Shown piece after piece: positions 27,582 to 35,920 of a stretch of 64,000 bases of DNA. The stretch is from Scalindua sp964344685 (GTDB lineage: Bacteria; Planctomycetota; Brocadiia; Brocadiales; Scalinduaceae). The position numbers and the translations under genes are program-made. The notes beneath the pieces were generated by a model. It worked only from the letters and a program-made list of their open reading frames with translations. It was not told the origin of the DNA and did no database searches. The stretch's first letter is position 1; each line of letters begins with the position of its first letter. The stretch is taken from positions 1-64,000 of the forward strand of contig CAYFOK010000012.1 of assembly GCA_964344685.1 (NCBI GenBank), written 5' to 3'.

Positions 27582-27738
27582 GTTTACTTACCATTCATAT
27601 CTCCTAACATGAATAAGTTTTAAATTTTATTAAATTTCATTATAATATATTATTAATAATTAAAAAAGATTATAGGATTAACATGGGGTTGTCTTCCTTT
27701 TATTTATAAATTTCCAAGTCAAAAATGAGGATAATTCT

Positions 27739-28122
27739 ATGACTACGAATGTTACCTTGTGGGACACCACCACAGGTGATTTTTTTGTACATGGAAGTGA
27801 AATAGCTGTGGTGATTGACCTAAGCACTGCCTCCTTAAATGTATTTGAACGAGGAAAGCAAGAGCTCCTGGGAGAAGGTAAACTTATCTACTTTGTTGCA
27901 GACAATATGTTCAGTAGTTGCGATGAAAGACGATGGTTCAGGTGGAAGCTGCACAACCGCTTAATTCGACGATCGGAAAACATGCAACAATCAAATGAGG
28001 CTCTACTGTGTGCACAAAATGCACTTAAAGGAAAAGCTGAGGAACCAGGCATAGAGGGCCGCCTAGTCTTTGATTGCAAACTAGCCTTGGAGATTGTAAC
28101 TAAAACCTTGAGTAAAACATAA
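27739..28122 (+). CDS. Hypothetical protein, 127 aa
   Basis: The ATG is preceded by GAGGA at eight-base spacing, which supports a real start. The product is soluble, with a beta-rich first half (GSEIAVVIDLSTASLNVF) and a helical second half (ENMQQSNEALLCAQNALKG). No family is recognised. It lies alone between convergent or repeat-rich regions. Confidence 0.5.
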   Translation: MTTNVTLWDTTTGDFFVHGSEIAVVIDLSTASLNVFERGKQELLGEGKLIYFVADNMFSSCDERRWFRWKLHNRLIRRSENMQQSNEALLCAQNALKGKAEEPGIEGRLVFDCKLALEIVTKTLSKT

Positions 28123-28235
28123 ATATTCGGAACTATGTGAAACCACATCTGAGCCTATAGATTGCTGACAAATTCTAATGTCTCGTCTTACCTCCTACTC
28201 CTTCCTTACCTGCATTTATCCGTGGCTAAATTAAT

Positions 28236-28375
28236 CATTTGCCAGTTGTCATTCGTCAATCCGCAACCCGCCTGTCCGAATGGCTAGCCAGGCGGATAAC
28301 TCGCAACGCGTTTCCTCTTCTTCTTTGCCTTTAACACGTCAACATTCATCATTCCTTGTTCGATATTCGACATTC
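28236..28375 (+). repeat. Seven-base-periodic array, copy G
   Basis: From 28236 the sequence falls into heptads CATTTGC, CAGTTGT, CATTCGT, CAATCCG, CAACCCG. A 28-base insert containing the palindrome GGCTAGCC follows, then a TAACTCG-CAACGCG-like end. A second heptad run at 28341-28375 reads AACATTC, ATCATTC, CTTGTTC, GATATTC, GACATTC. The first run matches the arrays at 40981 and 43212. Confidence 0.6.
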
Positions 28376-28639
28376 TCTTTTTCCTGCATCTTGCCTCTTG
28401 CTTTTTTAGTTAACTTCTCTATGGCATCTGTTATTCCAGCACTTCATCTCGCAAGAGAAGAAAGCCTGGTACTTGTCAATAGTTCAATGATGGGTGCGAA
28501 AGCTGTATACTTTTTGTATACTTAACAGGCGATAAGAGAGAGTATTAGCTGGAAAAATTAATTTTTTTTGATCGTTTAAATCAAAACAGCAATAAACAGT
28601 TAGTAATAAACATAACCTCTTTAAGGTTTAACAAAATTA

Positions 28640-28760
28640 TCTCTTAATCAGTGAGTTGAAGGTCCGATTCCTTCAGGGCGCACCATTACTCCCTCCCCCA
28701 AAGAAGATTTGCGACCTGCTACACTGCACATCTGGAAAGTTTACGATTTATCAATACAGA
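28640..28760 (+). repeat. tRNA-tailed interspersed repeat, copy B
   Basis: CTCTTAATCAGTGAGTTG is followed by a T-arm (GAAGG, loop TCCGATT, CCTTC) and by AGGGCGCACCA, like the 3' half of a tRNA with a Lys(CTT)-like anticodon loop and encoded CCA. The 5' half is absent: no GCGCCC acceptor strand lies upstream. The tail ATTACTCCCTCCC, then CAAAGAAGATTT and a TTTACGATTT...CAGATTCCTGG block, is shared with the other copies. Confidence 0.65.
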
Positions 28761-28847
28761 TTCCTGGATTTAGTTAGAAAAATTAAATTAGCATTTAAAG
28801 CAGATTATTTTGTTTGTGCTGAGTTAATTACTATAAAAGCCTGATTA

Positions 28848-28900
28848 TGAAAAGTATTTCCATCAACTGATGGTGGTTTGGGATAGAGGTTGATATGAAT
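28848..28900 (+). repeat. Interspersed repeat II, copy 3 (partial)
   Basis: GAAAAGTATTTCCATCA-AC-TGATGG matches the hairpin core of the copies at 12911 and 45043, here with a perfect six-base stem. Confidence 0.35.
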
Positions 28901-28915
28901 TTTGTTTTGTAAAGT

Positions 28916-29671
28916 TTAATTAAGACCATTCTTCTTAAAACAGTCGATAAATTGTCTATCAGTTACTTGTATGTGCTTAACTAACCACTGCTTTAAGTAT
29001 TCAAGTATGTCACTTGCAATCTGGTAATTTCCACCAATCACTTTTTCGGTATAAGGAATTATTTCACTGGAAAAACGATTATGTTCCTCTTTGTGGCTTT
29101 GATACTCTGGAAAATTAAACTCTTCCATATATGACTCTTCAGTTTTAAAATGCATGAGTGCGTAATTATTCATTGCTAATAATATTTCATTTATTTCATT
29201 TGGATCCTCTTTGTGCTCCTTTGCGTGAACAACCTTATTGATAATTCCAAAGAACTTCTTATGCTCATCATCAATTATTGATATACCCACACTATATTTT
29301 TCGTCCCATTCAATTTTTGCTCCCTGTATTTCATGAAATCTTTTCAATTCATTTTCCATATCATCCCTACTGATGGCTCCGTATAAGACAAGTATATCTC
29401 CAAGAAGATCACGTTCTTTTTCTTGTAAATCAAGTAGAATAGTGACATCATGCTTATTTAGAAGTTTCAATTCAATTGCTAATTCACCGAATAAGCCACC
29501 ATTTATTCTCTGATGATCCAAAATCATACTTAACTGTGCATTATTCAGAAGACCTTCTCTTTTTGCCAATACTCCCAGGATTACGTGTTGTTTCTGCTGA
29601 ACCTTGATAGCATCTTCCAGTTCGCTTTCTCTGATCTTCCCTTTTCCTAATAAATATTCTCCGAATTTCAT
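28916..29671 (-). CDS. MshEN-like domain fused to bacteriohemerythrin
   Basis: The first about 110 residues resemble the N-terminal helical domain of type II/IV pilus ATPases (MshEN-like: FGEYLLGKGKIRESELEDAI, then a second repeat GDILVLYGAISRDDMENEL). Residues about 120-251 are a complete bacteriohemerythrin: WDEKYSVGISIIDDEHKKFF, HFKTEESYMEEF, HKEEHNRF, and WLVKHIQVTDRQF. These supply the His and carboxylate ligands of a diiron-oxygen site. MshEN domains can bind c-di-GMP, so the protein could link oxygen or NO sensing or storage with c-di-GMP. That link is inference. It is cytoplasmic. Confidence 0.8.
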   Translation of the reverse strand: MKFGEYLLGKGKIRESELEDAIKVQQKQHVILGVLAKREGLLNNAQLSMILDHQRINGGLFGELAIELKLLNKHDVTILLDLQEKERDLLGDILVLYGAISRDDMENELKRFHEIQGAKIEWDEKYSVGISIIDDEHKKFFGIINKVVHAKEHKEDPNEINEILLAMNNYALMHFKTEESYMEEFNFPEYQSHKEEHNRFSSEIIPYTEKVIGGNYQIASDILEYLKQWLVKHIQVTDRQFIDCFKKNGLN

Positions 29672-30162
29672 TCAGGCACCCCTGGAACTATGGTTTTGTA
29701 ACTTTCATAAGCAGCTTTAATAAATTAATGAATGGTAATGAGATATTAAAAGCTATACTTTACATCCTGATACATACTCTTTTGCTTTATACCCGCTCAA
29801 GAAAAAATCTGTGTGCATATTATTTCAACTGCCAGAAAAGTACTGCTGACTAAAATGCGTCTTATCTTAATAATCGGCCAATATCTTTAATACTTTAGTC
29901 AGTTTTTTTATAAAAATGGAGTTTAAGAGCATAAAATGACTACATTTGAGAAGCCTGCTTCATTCACATCAATAGCTCAGCCTGGTCAGGCCCCGGTACC
30001 CTCCGTTCTTGTTGCAACAATCTATGAATAGAATTTAGTCTGGACAAACAGCCAGTATCCAAGTATATTCCGAAATCATATTATGGTATGAAGTTACAAG
30101 CTTATTTAACACATTATCTTATCTTGGGTTAGAATGATCCATTTTGAATTTAATTTGTTAAT
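29672..30162. other. Intergenic region
   Basis: No supported gene. A 30-codon frame from an ATG at 29936 (MTTFEKPASFTSIAQPGQ) lacks a ribosome site and is listed only for completeness. Confidence 0.3.
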
Positions 30163-30537
30163 ATGGAAAAGATTTCAAAAGGCCAATTAGAAGCAAAAAT
30201 AAGTGAGGCAATAATAAAGTTTGAAAAGGAATTTATGGGTAGAGGACCTAAGGAAACAACTACCTATATCATAAAGGACATCATCCTTATTCGACTTAAG
30301 GGGGTTCTTACTCCGGCTGAAGAGCAGCTGGCCAAGAGCTCTGAAGGAGCACTATTGATAAAAAAGACTCGTATGCAATTATTAGAGGGGGCAAGGGCCT
30401 TACTGCATAATATTATTATGGAGATAACCGGCTACAAAATAAGGAGTTTACATTCTGACATAAGCACAAAAACAGGGGAACGGGTAATTGTTTTTATTGT
30501 TGACCAGAACCTTGAATCAAAGTTTAATAATTTGTAA
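30163..30537 (+). CDS. DUF2294-family protein
   Basis: The 124-residue protein matches the DUF2294 pattern: a start helix KGQLEAKISEAIIKFEKEFMG, then RGPKETTTYIIKDIILIRL, KGVLTPAEEQLAKS, and a final strand VIVFIVDQNLE. Members are small soluble proteins of unknown role, often near transport or stress genes. It stands alone before a long untranslated region. Confidence 0.7.
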   Translation: MEKISKGQLEAKISEAIIKFEKEFMGRGPKETTTYIIKDIILIRLKGVLTPAEEQLAKSSEGALLIKKTRMQLLEGARALLHNIIMEITGYKIRSLHSDISTKTGERVIVFIVDQNLESKFNNL

Positions 30538-30950
30538 ATATAAAGACGTAATTGAGATTATCAGGTAAGTATTTATAATTAAAGATCGTTAGACTGCTAA
30601 AAAAACATTTGATTATTATGTTTTTTGAAATTATAATTTTTAAAATACAAGGGAGACTATGTAGGAATTCTTTAAGTTGTAAAGAGTCGTTACAAAGTAA
30701 GCCGATGTCATTTCTTTAAGCTCTTTGAGAGGAGAATGGAATGATTTCGGTTTTTTTATGATTAAATCCAGAAAATAATTTATTTGGAACAATTTAGAAA
30801 TTATGGCGGTATACTACAATATTAAAAAATGTTTTTATTGTGGATATAAAAGACGATGATTTAATCAGCAGTTTTAGTATTTAAGTATTTTTAGAGTGGT
30901 GAGGGAAGATTGAGCAAGGGTTTCTTGAGCAAAAGAGACTGTTGAAGAGT
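30538..30950. other. Long leader-like region upstream of the cytochrome gene
   Basis: About 400 noncoding bases end in a strong terminator and precede the cytochrome gene. The region has GC-poor short stems and two related segments, GTAAGCCGATGTCATT and GTAAGCCAACACCTATC. It may be transcribed as a leader or small RNA. No known riboswitch class could be recognised. Confidence 0.35.
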
Positions 30951-31012
30951 AAGCCAACACCTATCAATTTATTCTCGTAAAAGAGGACTAGTGATAGTGT
31001 TGGCTTTTTTTA
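30951..31012 (+). terminator. Strong intrinsic terminator before the cytochrome gene
   Basis: AAGCCAACAC-C-TATCA pairs with TGATAGTGTTGGCTT (one bulged C), with a loop of about 30 bases, followed by TTTTTTT. It lies 55 bases upstream of the next start codon, so it can act either to end an upstream transcript or as an attenuator for the cytochrome gene. Confidence 0.75.
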
Positions 31013-31066
31013 TTTATACTAAACACTACTAAGCTGTGAGGAAAAATTAATCAGGAGAAGGTACAA

Positions 31067-33553
31067 TTGAACAAAACAAATAATAGTTGGATAATAGGAT
31101 TTATTGTAATTTTTCTAATGGGATTTGTTATTAATGGAACTGCTAAAGCAACTGAAAATCCAAATATAGAAAAAGATAAAATAGACGCAAAACGTATAAT
31201 TGAAACGGTCTGCACTAAATGTCACAACATTAACAGAATTGTATATTCACCAGATAGAGATGTGCGTGACTGGGTCCAGATCATTGCATTTGCCAATCGA
31301 AAAGAAAAATTTATTACTAAAGAAGAGATGGTCGCAGTGATTGAATGGCTTCAAGTCCATCGTAAAGAGCTGAAACCAGAACCCGTGGATACAGATGAGT
31401 TAACAAAGGGATTTGATCCCGCAATGAAAGAGTTTCTCGTTAAGAACAAATGTCTTTTATGTCATACCGGTGACAGAATTCAACAGAAAGCAGGTTTGTT
31501 GAGTGCACAAGAGTGGCAAGGTATTATATCCCGTATGAAATTAAAAGGACCCGGCCTCCTTAAAGGTATGAAAGCTGATAAAGCAGCAGAATATTTATCA
31601 AATGTTCATATTCAAATTCCAGATGACATTACGGAGAGTGTTAAAGACACTGAAGATAAACTTAAAATAGACGAATTAATTGAAGAAGCTTTTTCTGAAG
31701 AGTTCAATCCCAAACAGATTGTTAATTCTTTCTGCATTAAATGTCATAATATTAATCGAATTGCATACTCACCAAAAAGAGAAACTAATGATTGGCTTAA
31801 GTTATTGTCAAGCCATATTGAAATGGATCAAAAAATTAAAAGCACTCTGTCTCGTGACGAAATAGTTGAAGTATGCAACTTCCTTTCTAGTAGTAACCAG
31901 GAATTAGAGCCAGTACAGGTAGATACAAAAGAATTAACAAAGAACCTGGACCCTGAAACAGGAAACATATTAATAAAGAATTTTTGCCTGGACTGTCACA
32001 CTGGAGATAGAATTATTAAGAAAATGAGCGAATTGAATACGACAGAATGGGAACATGTTGTTGACCGTATGTACACAAAGGCCCCTGGGCTACTAAAGGA
32101 TATTGATAAGCACGAGCTTGCAACACATCTGTATGATCAGTACCTCTTGACAAAAATTGAAAAAGGTGCAAGAAAAGGAAAAGGTGTATTTGAAGGGTTA
32201 TATTATAAATATTCCGGTTCTGTGGATGTCTGGGGTGAAATGAGAGACAACTACGATTTTAATGATGATACCAGTAACGATACAAGTACCGCAAGACGAC
32301 AACAGGGTTTTACTGAGGGTAAAGCTATTTTACGCGGAGAGCTCTTTGATCCTGACCGCTGGAAGTTACACACGGCTGTAGGTGGTCACGCCCTTCTTGA
32401 CAGGGGAAGCGTATCACTTGAAAACAGTTTTTTTAGAAGAGAAGATGATGATGAAGAAACTGATCTGGCACTTGAAGAGTCATGGCTTCAAGTTGCCGTA
32501 AACAGGAAGCTTGGTATAAACATAAGGGCAGGCATACAGGACTACAAATCTGATCTAATTGGCTCTATATATAGTGATACCGATCTGGGCTTGCGTGTTA
32601 CCGGCACTTATAATGGAATTGATTGGAGCCTTTACGGTACTAACAGACTGGAAAATGACCTGCTTTCTGATTTTAACCAGATAACCAGTTTTCGTGATCA
32701 GCAGGTATATATTGCACATCTTCAATTTAATATCGGTAAAACAATCGTAAAACCGTCAATACATTATAATATTGACGAAGAGGGTGACCATGGGCGTGGA
32801 CGTGTTGGCGAAGAAGAAGATGTAGAAGCATTCTACGTCGGTTTTACCACTTATGGGCCAATTGGGCGAATAAATCTGCTTACAGGGCTTTATGGAGTGT
32901 TTGGAAACCAGGACAACGTCTCATTAGTAGGGGCCATACCGCTGAGAGATCAAAATGTAAGAGCATTTGCCGGATACATTGACGTTTCATATCCAATGCT
33001 GGATGGGAAGATTACTCCCCATACCGGAGTGTTTTATGTCTCAGGTGATGATGATCCTTTCGACGGTGATGCAACAGGGTTTGATGCAATCTCTGATCAT
33101 GTTGATGTCTGGGGTTCTAAAGGTTTTATGATAGATGATCGCGTCGCCCTTGGAGAACTGGGTGGACGTACATTTATGAGGCATGATAGTCCTTACACTT
33201 CACTCAGAGACACTGATGCTAATTCTAACTTTGTAAATCCAGGTGCAGTGGCTGTCAATATAGGTTTCAATACTAAACCAATTGATAAACTTACTCTGGA
33301 TACAAACCTTACACAATTCTGGTGGAGAGAAACTAATTCCCTTGAGGCAATTTTGGCGGCGTTAAACAAAACGAATAATCTGGGTAATGCCTTAGGTTTT
33401 GAGTTAAACATGGAAACAAGTTATAAACTTACTGATAAACTTAACATCAATGCATCCGGTACGATCTATAAGACTAACCAGGATTTAAGGTATGTTTACG
33501 GGGACAATGATGTGGCTATCAACATTACTGGTGGAATTCAGTTTAATTTCTGA
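31067..33553 (+). CDS. Tetraheme cytochrome c fused to an outer-membrane beta-barrel
   Basis: Translation starts at TTG with AGGAGAAG upstream. A signal peptide (about residues 8-27) is followed by two tandem diheme modules with CxxCH motifs at about residues 49, 129, 223 and 307. Each module has the pattern C(T/I)KCHNINRI, then an EL(T)K(G/N)xDP linker, then C(L)xCHTGDRI. From about residue 375 the sequence is beta-rich with alternating aromatic and polar residues (YKYSGSVDVWGEMRDNYDF, WSLYGTNRL, KITPHTGVFYVSG). It ends in GGIQFNF, a terminal Phe typical of outer-membrane barrels. I infer a periplasm-facing heme domain on a barrel of about 450 residues, possibly for electron transfer across the outer membrane. 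A shorter diheme paralogue follows. Confidence 0.75.
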   Translation: MNKTNNSWIIGFIVIFLMGFVINGTAKATENPNIEKDKIDAKRIIETVCTKCHNINRIVYSPDRDVRDWVQIIAFANRKEKFITKEEMVAVIEWLQVHRKELKPEPVDTDELTKGFDPAMKEFLVKNKCLLCHTGDRIQQKAGLLSAQEWQGIISRMKLKGPGLLKGMKADKAAEYLSNVHIQIPDDITESVKDTEDKLKIDELIEEAFSEEFNPKQIVNSFCIKCHNINRIAYSPKRETNDWLKLLSSHIEMDQKIKSTLSRDEIVEVCNFLSSSNQELEPVQVDTKELTKNLDPETGNILIKNFCLDCHTGDRIIKKMSELNTTEWEHVVDRMYTKAPGLLKDIDKHELATHLYDQYLLTKIEKGARKGKGVFEGLYYKYSGSVDVWGEMRDNYDFNDDTSNDTSTARRQQGFTEGKAILRGELFDPDRWKLHTAVGGHALLDRGSVSLENSFFRREDDDEETDLALEESWLQVAVNRKLGINIRAGIQDYKSDLIGSIYSDTDLGLRVTGTYNGIDWSLYGTNRLENDLLSDFNQITSFRDQQVYIAHLQFNIGKTIVKPSIHYNIDEEGDHGRGRVGEEEDVEAFYVGFTTYGPIGRINLLTGLYGVFGNQDNVSLVGAIPLRDQNVRAFAGYIDVSYPMLDGKITPHTGVFYVSGDDDPFDGDATGFDAISDHVDVWGSKGFMIDDRVALGELGGRTFMRHDSPYTSLRDTDANSNFVNPGAVAVNIGFNTKPIDKLTLDTNLTQFWWRETNSLEAILAALNKTNNLGNALGFELNMETSYKLTDKLNINASGTIYKTNQDLRYVYGDNDVAINITGGIQFNF

Positions 33554-33662
33554 GTACAAAATTCAACTATCCGATCCTGGCAGCAATTAATTTTAAATGC
33601 AACATTTTCAGAAATAATAACTGTGTAATTATTGTAATAAATTAAACAGGCGGGAGATACCA

Positions 33663-34274
33663 TTGAATAAAACAAATAATAATTGGATAATTGGATTAAT
33701 TGTAATAATTCTTATTGGATCTGTTATAGATGGAACTGCTAAAGCAACTGAAAAGACAAACATAGAAAAAGAGAAAGTAGATGCAAAACGTATAATTGGA
33801 ACGGTCTGTACTAAATGTCACAACATTAACAGAATCGTATTCTCACCGGATAGAGATGTACGTGACTGGGTCAGGATAATTGCATTTGCCAATCGAAAAG
33901 AACATTTTGTTACTAAAGAAGAAATGAAAGCAGTGGTAGAATGGCTTAAAGACCACCTTAATGAGTTAAAACCGGCACCTGTAGATTTAGAGGAACTAAC
34001 AAAAGGATTTGATCCTGCAACAAAAGAGTTTCTTATTAAGAACAATTGTCTTATATGTCATACCGGAGACAGAATTAAGCAGAAAGCAGGTTTATTGAGT
34101 ACGCAAGAATGGAAAGGTATTATGCACCGTATGAAATTAAAAGCACCTGACCTCCTTAAAGGTATGAATACCGAAAAAGCAGCAGAATATTTATCAAATT
34201 TTCATCTTCAAGTAACAGATGACTTTGCAGAGAGTATGAAGGAAGTTATAGATAGACTTGAGAAGGATAATTGA
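33663..34274 (+). CDS. Periplasmic diheme cytochrome c
   Basis: The 203-residue protein starts at TTG after GGGAGATA. It is nearly superimposable on the first 200 residues of the upstream fusion: same signal peptide, CTKCHNINRI at about residue 49 and CLICHTGDRI at about 129. It lacks the second heme module and the barrel, so it is a soluble or N-anchored diheme protein. The pair clearly arose by duplication, with 109 bases between the genes. It may shuttle electrons to the barrel-bound paralogue. That is inference. Confidence 0.8.
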   Translation: MNKTNNNWIIGLIVIILIGSVIDGTAKATEKTNIEKEKVDAKRIIGTVCTKCHNINRIVFSPDRDVRDWVRIIAFANRKEHFVTKEEMKAVVEWLKDHLNELKPAPVDLEELTKGFDPATKEFLIKNNCLICHTGDRIKQKAGLLSTQEWKGIMHRMKLKAPDLLKGMNTEKAAEYLSNFHLQVTDDFAESMKEVIDRLEKDN

Positions 34275-34330
34275 TTGGAGCTTTGTGGTACTCCCTCGTT
34301 AAATACATCAAATCAATCATTCTGAAATTT

Positions 34331-35548
34331 TTAAGGTTTTGATCTTATGTCAAAAATTGTCATAGCCCCGTGTGGATAAACTCCGCCACTAACCATACCT
34401 TTCATGTTGTGATCATGAGCAATGCTTATGCCTGGTCCAATATTACAAGATAGACATAATCTCTTAGAAGTAGCTTCCGGGATTTTGTATAGAATATCAT
34501 ATCTTTCTCCAGACCCAATACGTAAGGAGTCATGTTCGTATGGGGACCTTAACTTCCTTCCATCCTTGCCAATTGTTAATCCATGGTGCCCGTGGGGATG
34601 CCATATAAAGATATGGTCGTATCCTATAGCCATTAATCTGATCAAAACAGTCTCGCCGTCGTAGGCAACAATTCTAGATCCAGGATCATTAACGGTAGAA
34701 AGAGGGTTCTTTAGATTATCAGTAAATATCCTGCCATTGATCATAAAATAATCTGACTCCCAATCTAATGCCCGTCTTATATAGCCAAGGGTTCTGAGCA
34801 TTTCCATATATTGACTATCTATTTCACTGAAAAAAATGGTGTATTCTCTGTCAAATTTATAACCGTAAATCCGATTAGGTTTCTTTTCGATAATTAATGG
34901 AAAATACATACCCGCCATTATATGGTTAGTTGAATCAACATGACAATGCCCTATATATGACCCCTCAATGTCGTCAGGTATTGTCAGCAAATATCTAAAA
35001 ACCTCACCTGGATACACTGCAGGATAAGGCAACTTAGGTACGCCATCAACATATGGGATTAAATCAAGGCCATGAAAGTGAATCGTGTGAGAAACATTAT
35101 TAATACCGGAGTGTTCCTCCGTTTCATACCATCCGGCGTTATGGAGAACTATAACGTAGTTCTTGCCTGATCTTAAACGTATTTCGTCTCCTGGCACCTT
35201 AAGCGGTAATAATTTAGAATCCCTATCTTCTTTTGTTTTAATCTCTCCAACATCAGCAAAACCTTTGGCATGGGTAAAACCCCAGGTATAAATTGAGTTC
35301 CCATCAGCCATTCTCTGATAACCATCAATTGCATAAAGATGAAACTCTTTTTCTATTTTGCCCTTTTTCCTTAATTTCTTAAATTCACTCTCCATTAAAG
35401 CATTTCCAGGTATTGTTTTTTCAGCCGCGTTAACTTCAATAGTAAATATGAGAGTAGTCAGGGTTGTAAAAAAGCAGAATAGCAAAGACAATCCAATTAA
35501 AATGTGTTTTGACTTGCTTCTATATAAATTTGTTTTGTCTGCAGTCAC
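34331..35548 (-). CDS. Two-domain multicopper oxidase
   Basis: An N-terminal signal or anchor (about residues 15-41) precedes two cupredoxin domains. Domain 1 has HTIHFHG (His154, 157, 159) and GHCHVDSTNHIMAGM (His201, Cys202, His203, His209, Met214), combining trinuclear-site and type 1 copper ligands. Domain 2 has WHPHGHHG (His317, 319, 321, 322) and AHDHNMKGM (His378, 380) but no Cys, so it has no type 1 site. This fits a two-domain oxidase with the type 1 copper in domain 1. Substrate is unknown: nitrite, phenolics, metals and oxygen are all possible. It converges on the cytochrome genes. Confidence 0.75.
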   Translation of the reverse strand: MTADKTNLYRSKSKHILIGLSLLFCFFTTLTTLIFTIEVNAAEKTIPGNALMESEFKKLRKKGKIEKEFHLYAIDGYQRMADGNSIYTWGFTHAKGFADVGEIKTKEDRDSKLLPLKVPGDEIRLRSGKNYVIVLHNAGWYETEEHSGINNVSHTIHFHGLDLIPYVDGVPKLPYPAVYPGEVFRYLLTIPDDIEGSYIGHCHVDSTNHIMAGMYFPLIIEKKPNRIYGYKFDREYTIFFSEIDSQYMEMLRTLGYIRRALDWESDYFMINGRIFTDNLKNPLSTVNDPGSRIVAYDGETVLIRLMAIGYDHIFIWHPHGHHGLTIGKDGRKLRSPYEHDSLRIGSGERYDILYKIPEATSKRLCLSCNIGPGISIAHDHNMKGMVSGGVYPHGAMTIFDIRSKP

Positions 35549-35835
35549 AATATTATTCCTTATATCAAAAAAATAGTCTATTTAATTTCTATCAGGAAAT
35601 TCCAAAGCATAATACTTGCTGTGCATTGGCTAATCCCGAAGTTTTTAAATACATGGAGGGATCGTACGAAAAGTTTTTATCAAGCATTTGAGAGATATTA
35701 TATCAAAGTAAAAGTCAAATGTCAAAGAGTCCAGAGAGGACATCTGAAATCACTGAGAACAATGCGATACTGCTATCTAGTTTTGCACTCCAAAAATAAA
35801 AATATACTGGAACAAGCATTGAAAAAAGGGTGTCC

Positions 35836-35920
35836 GTGGGTCTAAGGTTAGATTCCTTCAGGGCGCACCATTACTTCCACCCAAAGAAGCTTTACGATTT
35901 GCGATTTACTAATGCAGATC
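35836..35920 (+). repeat. tRNA-tailed interspersed repeat, copy C
   Basis: A T-arm-like (T/G)AAGGTTAGATTCCTTC and AGGGCGCACCA are followed by ATTACTTCCACCC, then AAAGAAGCTTTACGATTTGC and GATTTACTAATGCAGAT, matching the tail of copy B and of the arrays E and F. The anticodon half is mostly lost. The repeat runs into the 3' end of the P-type ATPase gene on the other strand. Confidence 0.6.

Noticed and set aside
28640..28700. Complete tRNA-Lys or tRNA-Arg gene
   Set aside because: Only the 3' half is present; the 5' acceptor GCGCCC and D-arm are absent in all four copies.
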